Assembly (NCBI GenBank): GCA_040772505.1
Contig: JAXGYA010000001.1
Coordinates: forward strand, 186,001-250,000
Direction of reading: 5' to 3'
Source: Mariniphaga sp040772505
GTDB lineage: Bacteria > Bacteroidota > Bacteroidia > Bacteroidales > Prolixibacteraceae
Length of the DNA: 64,000 bases
Shown here: positions 44,703-54,054 of the stretch, one piece after another
How the letters are laid out: every line of letters starts with the position of its first letter
Numbering within the stretch: the first letter of the stretch is position 1
Made by a program: the position numbers and the translations under genes
Notes under the pieces: model-generated
Seen by the model: the letters and a program-made list of their open reading frames with translations, nothing else
Databases searched by the model: none
What the model was told of the DNA's origin: nothing

Positions 44703-45830
44703 ATGGCAGGAATTTATATACATATCCCATTTTGTCGCCGGTTATGCTATTATTGTGATTTTTATAAAACAACAAATACCGATTTGATAGAAAATTTTCT
44801 TGAAGCTCTCAAACAGGAAATCCGGCAGCGGCAAGATTATCTTAATGATGAAATCATCAAAACCATCTATTTTGGAGGCGGAACACCTTCGGTTCTCACA
44901 GCAAGCCAGCTCTCGTGCATCATGGAAAATATTTATGCAAATTTTCAGGTTGTCCCCGATGCAGAGATTACGTTTGAATCAAACCCGGATGATTTGAATC
45001 CTAAATATCTTCAGGAATTAAAGGAGAGTGGAATTAACCGGTTAAGTATTGGAATTCAGTCATTTCATAATGAGCATTTAAAGAAAATGAATCGCCGACA
45101 TAGCGCAGAGCAGGCTGTTGAAGCGGTTGAAAATGCAATTGAAGCCCAATTTTACGATCTGAGTGTGGATTTGATATTTGGATTGCCCGGACTTTCAGCA
45201 CAGCGATGGCATGAAAATTTACAACAAGCGTTTCGTTTCCCGGTGAATCATCTCTCGGCATACCATTTAACCTATCACGAAGGAACTCCATTTTACACCT
45301 GGCTGAAAAAGGGAACATTAAAAGAACTGTCTGAATCAGAAAGTGTTGATCAGTTTAATATTTTAATGGATGAATCGGGAAAAGCAGGTTTTGAACAGTA
45401 TGAAATTTCAAATTTTGCTCGAAACGGGAAATATTCCAAACACAATACCTCCTACTGGAAAGGCAAAAAATATTTGGGGCTTGGTCCTTCGGCACACTCA
45501 TTTGATGGCAATTCAAGGCGATGGAATGTTGCTCACACGGAATCATACATAAAAGGGGTAAAAAATAATGTTTCATACTTTGAAGAGGAACAATTATCTG
45601 AAAAAGAGAAATTTAATGAATATATATTGACCCGGCTACGTACCAAATGGGGAATCTCACTGCAGGAAATCAGCAATCGGTTTGGAGAGAAAAAAGCCAA
45701 AACCGTATCAAACATTTTGGCTAAATACATTTCTTCAAACAAAATCAAAGAGGGAAACGATATTTTTACTTTTACCCGTGAGGGAATTTTTATTTCGGAT
45801 GACATTATCTCGGATTTTATGATTATCTAA
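44703..45830 (+). CDS. hemW: Radical SAM heme chaperone HemW
   Basis: HemW is a coproporphyrinogen-oxidase-like radical SAM protein that inserts heme into targets. From the ATG at 44703 (MAGIYIHIPFCRRLC) it has about 375 residues, with the 4Fe-4S motif CRRLCYYCDF, the SAM-binding GGGTPS and NPDDL segments, and the HemW C-terminal domain (TRLRTKWGISL). The usual tetrapyrrole-oxidase fourth-cysteine pattern CxxxCxxCxC is reduced to CxxxCxxC-D-F, as in HemW. An upstream TTG at 44682 is less likely. Confidence 0.93.
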   Translation: MAGIYIHIPFCRRLCYYCDFYKTTNTDLIENFLEALKQEIRQRQDYLNDEIIKTIYFGGGTPSVLTASQLSCIMENIYANFQVVPDAEITFESNPDDLNPKYLQELKESGINRLSIGIQSFHNEHLKKMNRRHSAEQAVEAVENAIEAQFYDLSVDLIFGLPGLSAQRWHENLQQAFRFPVNHLSAYHLTYHEGTPFYTWLKKGTLKELSESESVDQFNILMDESGKAGFEQYEISNFARNGKYSKHNTSYWKGKKYLGLGPSAHSFDGNSRRWNVAHTESYIKGVKNNVSYFEEEQLSEKEKFNEYILTRLRTKWGISLQEISNRFGEKKAKTVSNILAKYISSNKIKEGNDIFTFTREGIFISDDIISDFMII

Positions 45831-45935
45831 TTGTTAACCAATTATTTAAATAGGTATTCATTTTTATAAATATTGTTAACCCGGATGTTGTCGTTATTAA
45901 AAATCCTATCTTAGCAGGTTATTAAAAAAGAGAAT

Positions 45936-46370
45936 ATGGTAATAAAAATAGTGAACCGCTCCAATAATCCTTTGCCGGAATACGGTACCGAAATGTCGGC
46001 AGGCATGGATTTGCGCGCTTTTCTGAACGAGCCGGTGGTGTTGAAACCGATGGAACGAAAACTGATTCCTACAGGATTATTCGTAGAGTTACCCCGGGGA
46101 TTTGAAGCTCAGATCAGACCGCGCAGCGGACTGGCTATTAAAAAGGGAATCACTGTTTTGAATACACCGGGCACTATTGATGCCGACTACAGGGGTGAAA
46201 TCCGGGTGATTTTGATCAATCTTTCCGCTGAGGAGTTTGTTGTTGAAAACGGCGAACGCATTTGCCAGATGGTTGTTGCATCACATGAAACGGTGAAGTG
46301 GAGCCACGTTGAAGAGTTAAATGAAACACAAAGAGGAGTCGGCGGTTTCGGACACACCGGTAAAAATTAA
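45936..46370 (+). CDS. dut: dUTP diphosphatase
   Basis: This trimeric dUTPase hydrolyses dUTP to dUMP. The 144 residues show the five motifs: AGMDLRA, RPRSGLA, the catalytic-Asp segment GTIDADYRGEI, NGERICQMV, and the C-terminal RGVGGFGHTGK. The length is usual. A long reading of the next gene overlaps its end by 50 bases, but the true start of that gene is 46375, so the genes are just apart. Confidence 0.96.
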   Translation: MVIKIVNRSNNPLPEYGTEMSAGMDLRAFLNEPVVLKPMERKLIPTGLFVELPRGFEAQIRPRSGLAIKKGITVLNTPGTIDADYRGEIRVILINLSAEEFVVENGERICQMVVASHETVKWSHVEELNETQRGVGGFGHTGKN

Positions 46371-46374
46371 ACGA

Positions 46375-48150
46375 ATGGAACGACTATTTTTAAAATGGAT
46401 TTCGGTGCTTTTACTGCCGGCTTTTATGTTGGGTTGTTCGTCAGGAAAGAAACTGGCAACGCAGAAGCAACCGGTAACACCCGTAGTTGCTCAAGAAGAA
46501 GAGCAGTTTACGTTAGATGAGCAAAAGCAGATGGAGTTTGATTACTTGTTTCTGGAGGCTTTGAAAGAAAAAAGCCTGGGAAATCCGCAGCGCGCTATTC
46601 AGATTTTATCCGAATGTCTGCAAGCAGACCCCAATTCATCCGCAGCACTGTATGAACTGGCAGCCATTCAGGCAGAGAATAATGACCTCACCAGCGCAAC
46701 ATTACTGCTTGAAAAAGCAATATCGCTGAATCCTGAAAATAAATGGTATAAGCTGTTATTGGCTGATATTTTACAGCAAACCCGAAAATACAATCAGGCA
46801 GCACAGATTTACAATGAACTTTTAAGTAAAGACCCCGAAAACCTGGAATATCTTTTCATGAAAGCCGCACTGTTGGCAAGTGCCGGAAAAGTGGATGAAG
46901 CAATTGATGCATATAATGCACTTGAAGAAAAAACGGGAATCAATGAGCAGATTTCTGTTTCCAAGCAACAGCTATACGTTCAGGATAAGCAGATTGACAA
47001 AGCTTTTGAAGAGATCAACAAACTGATAAACTTTGATCCGGATGAGCCAAAATATTACGGCTTGATGGCTGATTTATATCAAAACCAGGGCGACCCGGAA
47101 AATGCACTGAAATATTACAAAAAAATTCAGGAGATTGACCCCGATAATGGTTTTGTCCATTTTTCACTGGCAAACTTTTATTTTATAAACAACAATCCCG
47201 AAAAAGCCTTTGAAGAAACAAAGGAGGGATTTCGAAGTGAAGACGTTGATTTGCAGACAAAACTGCAAATGTATATGCTGCTGACGGCTGATCCGGCCCA
47301 ATCAGAACTCAAACCCGAACAGGAAGATACCCTGATCGATATTCTGCTCGAAGTGCATCCTGAAGAGTATATGGTGCACACCGTTCGTGCAGAAAGCTTT
47401 TTAAAACGCAAAAAACCGGAAGAGGCACGCGCTGAACTTCTGAAAGCGCTGAGCATTGAAAAAAACGATTATATCCTGTGGGAAAGGCTGCTGTTTGTGG
47501 ATAATGATTTGCAGGACTGGCAGGGGCTTTACAAACACAGTCTGGATGCCCTTGAGCTTTTTCCCAATCAGCCGCAGCTCTATTTCTTGAATGCTATTGC
47601 CTGCATTCAGTTGAAAAGTTATGAAGAAACCATTTCCATTACTGATGAGGGATTGATGTATGTGGCGGATAACAAACAGCTGGAAGGACAGTTTCTCATG
47701 CTCAAAGGAGAAGCTCTTTATAAAATCGGGCAGATTGAAAAAGCTTTTGAACTTTTTGACAAATCCATTGAACTGGATCCGGAAAACCACATAACACTCA
47801 ACAATTATGCTTATTACCTTTCGCTTGCCGGAAAAGACCTGAATAAGGCAGAGCGCATGAGCGGGCAGGTGATAGAGCGGTTTCCCGAAAATGCAACTTA
47901 CCTGGATACATACGCCTGGGTGCTCTTTAAAAAAGGGGAATATAAACTGGCGAAGTTTTATATGGAATCTGCTTTGAAAAACAGTGAGAGCGAGAGCTCA
48001 ACCTTGCTGGAACACTATGGCGACATTCTCTTTAAACTGGGAAATACCGACGATGCCCTGGAATACTGGAATAAAGCGTTAGACCTTGGCGAAGAGGTTT
48101 CAGAGGTTTTAAAGCAAAAAATCAATCAGCGAAAATATATTGAAGAGTAA
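46375..48150 (+). CDS. TPR lipoprotein
   Basis: From the ATG at 46375 there is a lipoprotein signal (SVLLLPAFMLGCSSG), then about 590 residues made almost wholly of tetratricopeptide repeats. Examples are AALYELAAIQAENNDLTSAT and ITLNNYAYYLSLAGKDLNKAE. Such proteins act as scaffolds at the outer membrane, and the run TPR protein, DUF4292 lipoprotein, EnvC-like protein is a common Bacteroidota cluster linked to the cell envelope. It is separated from the next gene by zero bases (TAA then ATG). No enzymatic domain is visible. Confidence 0.88.
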   Translation: MERLFLKWISVLLLPAFMLGCSSGKKLATQKQPVTPVVAQEEEQFTLDEQKQMEFDYLFLEALKEKSLGNPQRAIQILSECLQADPNSSAALYELAAIQAENNDLTSATLLLEKAISLNPENKWYKLLLADILQQTRKYNQAAQIYNELLSKDPENLEYLFMKAALLASAGKVDEAIDAYNALEEKTGINEQISVSKQQLYVQDKQIDKAFEEINKLINFDPDEPKYYGLMADLYQNQGDPENALKYYKKIQEIDPDNGFVHFSLANFYFINNNPEKAFEETKEGFRSEDVDLQTKLQMYMLLTADPAQSELKPEQEDTLIDILLEVHPEEYMVHTVRAESFLKRKKPEEARAELLKALSIEKNDYILWERLLFVDNDLQDWQGLYKHSLDALELFPNQPQLYFLNAIACIQLKSYEETISITDEGLMYVADNKQLEGQFLMLKGEALYKIGQIEKAFELFDKSIELDPENHITLNNYAYYLSLAGKDLNKAERMSGQVIERFPENATYLDTYAWVLFKKGEYKLAKFYMESALKNSESESSTLLEHYGDILFKLGNTDDALEYWNKALDLGEEVSEVLKQKINQRKYIEE

Positions 48151-49023
48151 ATGAAGCGTTTTTGGAAATCCCGTTTGAGCCGCTTTTTTATTATTTTAGC
48201 CCTGATTTTGATTGGTTTTTCATCGTGCCGTACAACGCGGGAGTTGCCGGCAGAGCATATCCGTCCGATGGATGCAGGAAAACTCATCCGATATACCGAA
48301 GAGAAAGCGTTTGATTATAATGATTTAACCATACGCCGGATTAATGTGCTCTTTTCAGGAGGCGAAACCGACGCCAGTTTCAGAGCCAGTCTGCAGGCAA
48401 TAAAAAATAAAAAAATATTGGCAACGGTCAGTAAAATGAGTTTTCCTGTCGGGCGTGTTTTGCTCACTCCAAAAAATGTGGTGTTTGTAAATTATCTTGA
48501 ACGCACCTATTTTGAGGATGACTACTCCTATTTGAGCCGTCTGATGAAGTTCAACCTTGATTTTGATATCATTCAGTCTTTGCTGACTAATCCTTCGGGA
48601 GGCGCCATCATTTCGCGAAGTGAAAGCCATGATTATCAGACTTCCATAGAAAATGGAAAATATGTTCTACAATCTGGCAATATTCAAAATCAGGGCACAG
48701 CCGGGCAACCCATAAATTTTGGAAGAAGAGCACGAAATAACCCCGCAAACGATGTTCAAAAGAAATTTTACTTTAATCCGCAGAGCTTTAATCTTGAAAA
48801 ACTGATACTTTATGAGCCTTCCACTAATTGGATTTTAGAGGTAAACTACGGTAACTACACATCGGTTGAGGATAAGAGCTATCCCGGTTCCATTGATATC
48901 AAGATGATTTCGGAAGGAGAAAGTACAGAGCTGAAAATCAGACTGAGCGATATCACCACGCAAAAAATCAAGTCGATAGATTTGAATATTCCGGAAAAGT
49001 ATGAACAAATCCGTGTAAATTAG
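48151..49023 (+). CDS. DUF4292 outer-membrane lipoprotein
   Basis: A 290-residue lipoprotein (signal IILALILIGFSSC, Cys about 26). The rest follows the DUF4292 pattern, a LolA/LolB-like half-barrel: INVLFSGGETDASFRASLQ, then MSFPVGRVLLTPKNVVFVN. LolB-like lipoprotein handling or lipid binding is an inference from fold. It starts directly after the TPR gene stop, and the EnvC-like gene follows by 38 bases. Normal family length. Confidence 0.85.
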   Translation: MKRFWKSRLSRFFIILALILIGFSSCRTTRELPAEHIRPMDAGKLIRYTEEKAFDYNDLTIRRINVLFSGGETDASFRASLQAIKNKKILATVSKMSFPVGRVLLTPKNVVFVNYLERTYFEDDYSYLSRLMKFNLDFDIIQSLLTNPSGGAIISRSESHDYQTSIENGKYVLQSGNIQNQGTAGQPINFGRRARNNPANDVQKKFYFNPQSFNLEKLILYEPSTNWILEVNYGNYTSVEDKSYPGSIDIKMISEGESTELKIRLSDITTQKIKSIDLNIPEKYEQIRVN

Positions 49024-49061
49024 CTGTTCTTTAATGAAAATTCCGAAAGAATCATCAGGAA

Positions 49062-50252
49062 ATGAAGAGACCGGTTTTGGCAATACTGTTATTATTTTTT
49101 TTGGCAGAAGCGCAGGCGCAGTCTCTGTCCGAATTGCAGCAGCGCAGGCAAAGTGCAGCCAGAGAGATTGAAATGACAAATCGGCTGCTCAATCAGGTGC
49201 AGCAACAGGAGAAAGCTTCGCTGAACAGACTGCAGCTCATAAGCAATACCATAAACCAGCGAAATAAATTGATTTCCAGCCTTAATTCAGAGATTCGTCT
49301 TTATCAGGAATTCATTCAAAACAACAATCTTTCCGTGCAGATGCTTTCGGATGATTTGGAAAAAATGAAGACTGAATATGCTAAACTTATCCGCATGACT
49401 TATCTGGGAAGGACTCCTTCCGGACAACTTTTTTTTCTGTTTTCAGCCGAAAGTTTTAATCAGGCATACAGGCGTTTGCTCTACATGAGGCGATATACAG
49501 CTTACCGGAATAATCAGGCAGAGCTGATGAAAACATTACAGCAACTGCTGAATGAAAAAGCAAAAGACCTTGAAAAGCTTAAATCCACCCGCCAGCAGTT
49601 GCTTGATGAAGCCCGCAACGAAACTGAAAAACTTGCTCAGGAGAAAAGCAAACAAAACCGGGAGGTGCAGGATTTGAAGCGCCGCCAGCAGGATTTAAAA
49701 AGCAAATTGCAGCAGCAGCGCAGCGTTGAGCAGCAGCTGGAAAGGGAAATTCAGCGCATTATTGAAGAAGAAGCACGCAAAAAAAGAGACGCCGGCGAGC
49801 CGGCGTATGCGCTCACTCCGGAGCAAAAACTGGTGGGTGACAGTTTTGCACAAAATAAATTAAAACTTCCCTGGCCGGTTGAACGCGGAGTGATTACTGA
49901 GCGCTTTGGGATTCACCGCCATCCGGTTCTGGAAAATGTTCAGGTGCGCAATAACGGAATCAACATTGCCACCGAAACAAATGCCGGAGTGCGTGCAGTT
50001 TTCAATGGCGAAGTTTCACGGGTTTTTGGAATTTCAGGAGGAAATTCTGCAGTGATAATCCGCCATGGAAATTACCTCACCGTCTATTCAAATCTGAAGG
50101 AAGTGATCGTGAAAAAAGGAGACAAAGTCTCTGTGCATCAAAAAATCGGAACAGTTTACACCGATGCCGACGACGAAAATAAATCCATTCTGAAGTTTCA
50201 GATTTGGCGCGAAAATCAAAAGTTAAATCCGGAAGAGTGGATAAGCCGCTGA
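49062..50252 (+). CDS. EnvC-like murein hydrolase activator, degenerate M23
   Basis: A 396-residue exported protein with signal peptide (1-20). Residues about 22-250 are a long coiled coil (LSELQQRRQSAAREIEM). The C-terminal LytM/M23 domain (about 275-395) lacks the catalytic set: the usual His of the HxGxD region is Asn (NNGINIA), and the HxH segment is YSN (LTVYSNL). Only structure remains, as in EnvC, which activates amidases at division. So it is likely an activator and not a peptidase. It belongs with the TPR and DUF4292 genes. Confidence 0.85.
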   Translation: MKRPVLAILLLFFLAEAQAQSLSELQQRRQSAAREIEMTNRLLNQVQQQEKASLNRLQLISNTINQRNKLISSLNSEIRLYQEFIQNNNLSVQMLSDDLEKMKTEYAKLIRMTYLGRTPSGQLFFLFSAESFNQAYRRLLYMRRYTAYRNNQAELMKTLQQLLNEKAKDLEKLKSTRQQLLDEARNETEKLAQEKSKQNREVQDLKRRQQDLKSKLQQQRSVEQQLEREIQRIIEEEARKKRDAGEPAYALTPEQKLVGDSFAQNKLKLPWPVERGVITERFGIHRHPVLENVQVRNNGINIATETNAGVRAVFNGEVSRVFGISGGNSAVIIRHGNYLTVYSNLKEVIVKKGDKVSVHQKIGTVYTDADDENKSILKFQIWRENQKLNPEEWISR

Positions 50253-50421
50253 CTGTTTAACTTTTAATCAAGTGGCAGAATCTGCCAAAATAACTGTTAC
50301 CTTTCCGGTTTTTAATTCATACTGAAGATACAATTTCACACTTCAGTCGAAAAACCATTTATATAGATAATTGTATGTTATCTTTGCAGCGAATAAATTA
50401 ACAATTAAAGAAAAATTAAGC

Positions 50422-50838
50422 ATGAAACACATAGTGGACTTATCCTGGACTGATAAAGTAGCCTTTGAAACCGACATGGACGGGCATAAAGTGATTATTG
50501 ACGCTTCTGAGGAGACAGGAGGCAGTGATTTGGGTCCCCGTCCCAAAAAACTTATGCTCACTGCGCTGGCAGGCTGCACAGGAATTGATGTGATAATGAT
50601 TTTGAAAAAAATGAAAGTGGAACCTGAAGCATTCAATGTTATTGTTGAGGCAGACTCCACCGAAGAACATCCCAAGCACTACTATAAAATGAAAGTAATT
50701 TATCAGTTTAAAGGCAAAGATCTGCCAAAAGATAAACTGCAAAGGGCAGTGCAGCTTTCGGAGGAAAAATATTGCGGAGTGACGGCAACTTACCGCAAAG
50801 CCATGGAAATAGAAAGTGAAATTAGGATTATAGAATAA
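50422..50838 (+). CDS. OsmC-family protein
   Basis: An OsmC/Ohr-fold protein of 138 residues from the ATG at 50422 (MKHIVDLSWTDK). The two redox cysteines are Cys52 in LTALAGCTGID and Cys118 in EEKYCGVTATY, fitting the OsmC/YhfA type that reduces organic hydroperoxides. A TATCTTTG at 50379-50386 could be its -7 promoter element. Single-gene unit. Confidence 0.92.
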   Translation: MKHIVDLSWTDKVAFETDMDGHKVIIDASEETGGSDLGPRPKKLMLTALAGCTGIDVIMILKKMKVEPEAFNVIVEADSTEEHPKHYYKMKVIYQFKGKDLPKDKLQRAVQLSEEKYCGVTATYRKAMEIESEIRIIE

Positions 50839-50861
50839 TCCTTACAACGAAACCTAAACAC

Positions 50862-51170
50862 TTATTTTTTCTGCAAGGGCCACACAACCCGAAGTTTTCT
50901 GCCAACATACTGCCCAAGAAAAAAACTTCCAAACAGAAAGGGTGCAAGTTCCCATGTGAGGCTCAGCCCGAAATATTTGCGGACTACGATAATCAGCGGA
51001 ACCGGGAGATGAATTGCAGCAAACCACCAAAACGACAATTTTTTAAAACCGCCCCGCAAATATCCAAACGGCAGGTTTATGATGAAAGTGACGATACAGG
51101 TGAAGAACACCCGCCATCCTATAGCAGATAAATCGCTGAATATTAATATGTTGTCTGCAATCATAATCAT
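50862..51170 (-). CDS. Small membrane protein, unknown function
   Basis: About 102 residues from the ATG at 51170 (MIMIADNILIFSDLSA). Three hydrophobic spans are visible (WRVFFTCIVTFIINLPF, WWFAAIHLPVPLIIVVRKY, ELAPFLFGSFFLGQYVG). A longer reading back to 51302 has an atypical charged start and is not preferred. I do not recognise the family. It lies convergent with the OsmC gene. Confidence 0.6.
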   Translation of the reverse strand: MIMIADNILIFSDLSAIGWRVFFTCIVTFIINLPFGYLRGGFKKLSFWWFAAIHLPVPLIIVVRKYFGLSLTWELAPFLFGSFFLGQYVGRKLRVVWPLQKK

Positions 51171-51512
51171 GCCAAAATTACACATTTTTATTTTAAACCA
51201 AACTGATTTATGAAATTGTCCAATCTGTGGTATTAATTGAAAGTTTCGCCTTCGTATGCCGCCGCCAATGCGAACAGCACATATAGCTTTGTGTTTTTTC
51301 ACTTAAATTGCGTAAAGCCGTTCCTTGTTCAAATCTTTTTTTAAATTTGTCATAAAGGGTTTTTGGTAGATTTGAAGTATCGTCTTAGTTTGGAGGTCAA
51401 TGCTAAAATCAGATCCCTCGCAAAGCCGTAAACCGTTGGAGCAAAGCTAAGAAAACCCAGAAGTCGGATAGAAAACTTTATATTATACTACCTTTGTAAA
51501 CAAAAAAGAGAA
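51171..51512. other. Gap before the restriction-modification cassette
   Basis: A 342-base stretch with no gene-like frame. Near 51269-51290 lies ACAGCACATATAGCTTTGTG, a small palindrome-like segment followed by T6. TACCTTTG at 51489-51496 is a possible promoter -7 element for the methyltransferase gene. It marks the left edge of the accessory cassette. Confidence 0.4.
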
Positions 51513-52799
51513 TTGAAGACGACACATAGAATAATAAATGGAGACAGCCGACAGATGAATATTATACCTGACAAGTCGGTTCATTTAGTAATTACTTCGC
51601 CACCATATTGGCAACTGAAAGACTACGGAACAAAAGATCAAATTGGATATCACCAAGATTACGAAACTTACATAAACAATCTTAATCTGGTATGGAAAGA
51701 ATGCTACCGGGTGCTTGATAACGGATGTAGAATGTGCATAAATATTGGAGATCAATTTGCAAGGGCGGTTTACTATGGTCGCTATAAAGTAATTCCTATC
51801 AGGACTGAAATAATCAAATTCTGTGAAAGCATTGGATTTGATTATATGGGAGCGATCATATGGCAAAAACAAACTACTACAAATACAACAGGTGGAGCTT
51901 CACTGATGGGTAGTTTTCCAACACCAAGAAATGGTATTCTCTCAATTGATTACGAGTTTATTCTAATTTTTAAAAAGCTCGGAAAACCGGCGACTAAAGT
52001 AACTAAGGAGATAAAAGAGCAATCTAAAATGACCACCGAAGAGTGGAAAGAGTACTTTGCAGGGCATTGGTATTTTGGTGGAGCTAGGCAAGACGGACAC
52101 ATTGCAATGTTCCCCGAAGAATTGCCAAAAAGGCTTATTAAGATGTTTGCTTTCAAGGGCGAAACAGTCTTAGACCCATTTATGGGAAGTGGAACAACTT
52201 CGTTGGCTGCAAGAAACTTAGAAAGAAACTCTATCGGTTATGAAATAAATCCGGAATTCATAGAAATAGCCAAAGATAAATTGAATATCATTCAGGCGGA
52301 CATTGCAGGAACAACCTACGAATTCTTAAAAGATGAAATCAACATTGACACTGAAATGGAATTAGAAAAATTACCTTATCGTTTCGTTGATTTTCAGAAC
52401 CTTGATAAAAAAGTTGACCCCAAAAAATTGCAATTTGGTTCTAAGATAGATAAGAATAGTGAACAGCGGGAAGATTATTACACAGTAAAAGAAATAATTA
52501 GTACGGAACTCGTCAGGCTGAACAATGATTTGGTAATAAGGCTCATTGGTGTCAAAGAAAAAGAAAATGCAGATGGTTCTGCAAAACAGTTTCTTTACGA
52601 CAAAACCAAAGGGCAAAAAGTTTTTCTAAAATTTGATGAAAATAAATTTGACCAGGAAAATAATTTATTGTGCTATCTATATCTAAAGAACAAGACTTTT
52701 TTAAATGCTCACCTAATTAAAGAAGGGTTAGCAGAAGTTGATTCATCGATTAATTTTAAGTACAAAGACAAATTTTCAAAATTGAAAGCAAATGGCTAA
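51513..52799 (+). CDS. DNA methyltransferase (N4-cytosine type) with SNase-like tail
   Basis: A 428-residue methyltransferase of the beta class: motif IV TSPPYW (28-33) precedes motif I VLDPFMGSGTT (219-229). TSPPY is typical of N4-cytosine enzymes. The tail (about 340-428) resembles a staphylococcal-nuclease-like OB fold: VIRLIGVKEKE, GQKVFLKFD, LCYLYLKNKTFLNAHLIKEGLAEV. The catalytic Arg of SNase (in YGR) and the Asp pair are absent, so the tail is probably a binding module. It overlaps the restriction gene by eight bases. With an MjaI-like partner, CTAG is the likely target site, by inference. Confidence 0.88.
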   Translation: MKTTHRIINGDSRQMNIIPDKSVHLVITSPPYWQLKDYGTKDQIGYHQDYETYINNLNLVWKECYRVLDNGCRMCINIGDQFARAVYYGRYKVIPIRTEIIKFCESIGFDYMGAIIWQKQTTTNTTGGASLMGSFPTPRNGILSIDYEFILIFKKLGKPATKVTKEIKEQSKMTTEEWKEYFAGHWYFGGARQDGHIAMFPEELPKRLIKMFAFKGETVLDPFMGSGTTSLAARNLERNSIGYEINPEFIEIAKDKLNIIQADIAGTTYEFLKDEINIDTEMELEKLPYRFVDFQNLDKKVDPKKLQFGSKIDKNSEQREDYYTVKEIISTELVRLNNDLVIRLIGVKEKENADGSAKQFLYDKTKGQKVFLKFDENKFDQENNLLCYLYLKNKTFLNAHLIKEGLAEVDSSINFKYKDKFSKLKANG

Positions 52800-53424
52800 A
52801 GAATGGATTTTAAATAGTGCGATGAATCGTTTCCAGCTAAATTTTAAAAGGAATGTTGGCCCAACTTCTGAAAGCATAAGGAAATGCGAACCAAAAACCC
52901 TTGAAGAGTGGCGTGAATACTATTTCTCTAAAGTCCGCTCCAAAGAGCATATTATGGAGCTCGGGAAGAAACTCTACATCAAGATAACTGAAGTAATTTC
53001 GGCAGAAGTAGAAGAAATTACGGAGCAAGATTGCATTGACTATATGCTTCAACTCGTGATAGACAGAACTTTTGATGGTTATTGGACGGAAATAAAAACG
53101 ATTTATGGTCAACTCGAACAAGAACTCAATTATAAAATTGAACCTGCTCCTGATAAATGGGACAGGCTTTACAATGTTGACTTCTTCATAAAAATCAAAG
53201 AAAAGCATATCGGGTTGCAGATTAAACCTGTTAATCAAGGAATTCAGCTGTCTCAAATTTTCAAAGAAAAAGGTCTGCAACTAAAAACACACGAGAAATT
53301 CGAAAATGAATTTGGTGGCAAAGTATTTTACATCTTTTCTTCTAAGACAAACGGGAAGAAGGTTATTATGAACCCAGAAGTTATTGAAGAAATTAGACAA
53401 GAGATTAATCGACTTGAGAAGTGA
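52792..53424 (+). CDS. MjaI-like type II restriction endonuclease
   Basis: A 210-residue protein whose N-terminus (KEWILNSAMNRFQLNFKRNVG) and layout match the MjaI restriction endonuclease family, which cuts at CTAG. A PD-(D/E)xK core is suggested by VDFFIKIKEKHIGLQIK, with Asp130 and the QxK pair Gln143/Lys145. It overlaps the methyltransferase stop by eight bases, as in typical R-M cassettes. The recognition sequence is inferred from the family. Confidence 0.8.
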   Translation: MAKEWILNSAMNRFQLNFKRNVGPTSESIRKCEPKTLEEWREYYFSKVRSKEHIMELGKKLYIKITEVISAEVEEITEQDCIDYMLQLVIDRTFDGYWTEIKTIYGQLEQELNYKIEPAPDKWDRLYNVDFFIKIKEKHIGLQIKPVNQGIQLSQIFKEKGLQLKTHEKFENEFGGKVFYIFSSKTNGKKVIMNPEVIEEIRQEINRLEK

Positions 53425-53458
53425 AGCCAATTCCTAACAAAAGTAAAAAAAATAATAG

Positions 53459-53956
53459 ATGAACTTCAAAAACAACAAAATTGATATTAGTTACCCGCTT
53501 GAATTAATTGAGAAAAGGAATAGTTTTCCACCAAACCATGTAATACCATGCTCAGTACTTGTTGACAATAAGAAAATTGGCGGAATATTTATTGTTTGCC
53601 CATCACAAGAAATAAAGTATTTCAAAATAGTACCATTGCCACCACCTGAACCTCCTCTTAAATTCAGAATGTTAAATTATGAAGAAACAGATTGGTTTGA
53701 TAGAAATTATAAATTGTCAACTAAATTGATTTCTGACCAGCGTGGTTATAAAATTTTAACTGAATATCTTTGTAAGGAGGTTTCAAGTGCAGATAGAATT
53801 TTTAAATATTATAATCAAAAGAAGTCTAATTTCTTTGTTCGAGAAGGAGGAATACAAGTGGCATTACACAAGGTATCAAAATTAACGCTTATTCACGGCG
53901 TGACTCAAAGACACACCGTGAATGGCACAAATCGAACCGAAATCGCCAGCAAATGA
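53459..53956 (+). CDS. Unknown protein of the R-M cassette
   Basis: A 165-residue protein, unrecognised. It has no signal, no membrane segment and no clear motif; a Pro-rich turn (VPLPPPEPPLKF) lies mid-protein. It follows the endonuclease gene by about 34 bases and shares its low GC, so it probably came with the cassette. Its last ~25 codons run across a hairpin (53891-53923) and have a different, basic/Thr-rich look, so the natural end could have been lost and replaced. A role in regulation or repair of the R-M system is only a guess. Confidence 0.6.
   Translation: MNFKNNKIDISYPLELIEKRNSFPPNHVIPCSVLVDNKKIGGIFIVCPSQEIKYFKIVPLPPPEPPLKFRMLNYEETDWFDRNYKLSTKLISDQRGYKILTEYLCKEVSSADRIFKYYNQKKSNFFVREGGIQVALHKVSKLTLIHGVTQRHTVNGTNRTEIASK
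53891..53923. repeat. Hairpin at the end of the R-M cassette
   Basis: ATTCACGG (53891-53898) pairs with CCGTGAAT (53916-53923); after one mismatch GTG pairs with CAC. It lies inside the 3' end of the unknown gene and marks the right edge of the accessory cassette. There is no T-tract, so it is not a normal terminator. Confidence 0.5.
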
Positions 53957-54054
53957 GCAAAATTTTCACAACAACAAATGCACCGGTTTTATTAAAAAAG
54001 CCTGCCGGACAATTGAGGAAGATTTTCTAAACAACTATCCCAGGAACTTACATC

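Noticed and set aside
53881..53950. Integron attC site at the end of the R-M cassette
   Set aside because: The hairpin is present, but no paired core sites of the form RYYYAAC and GTTRRRY could be placed.
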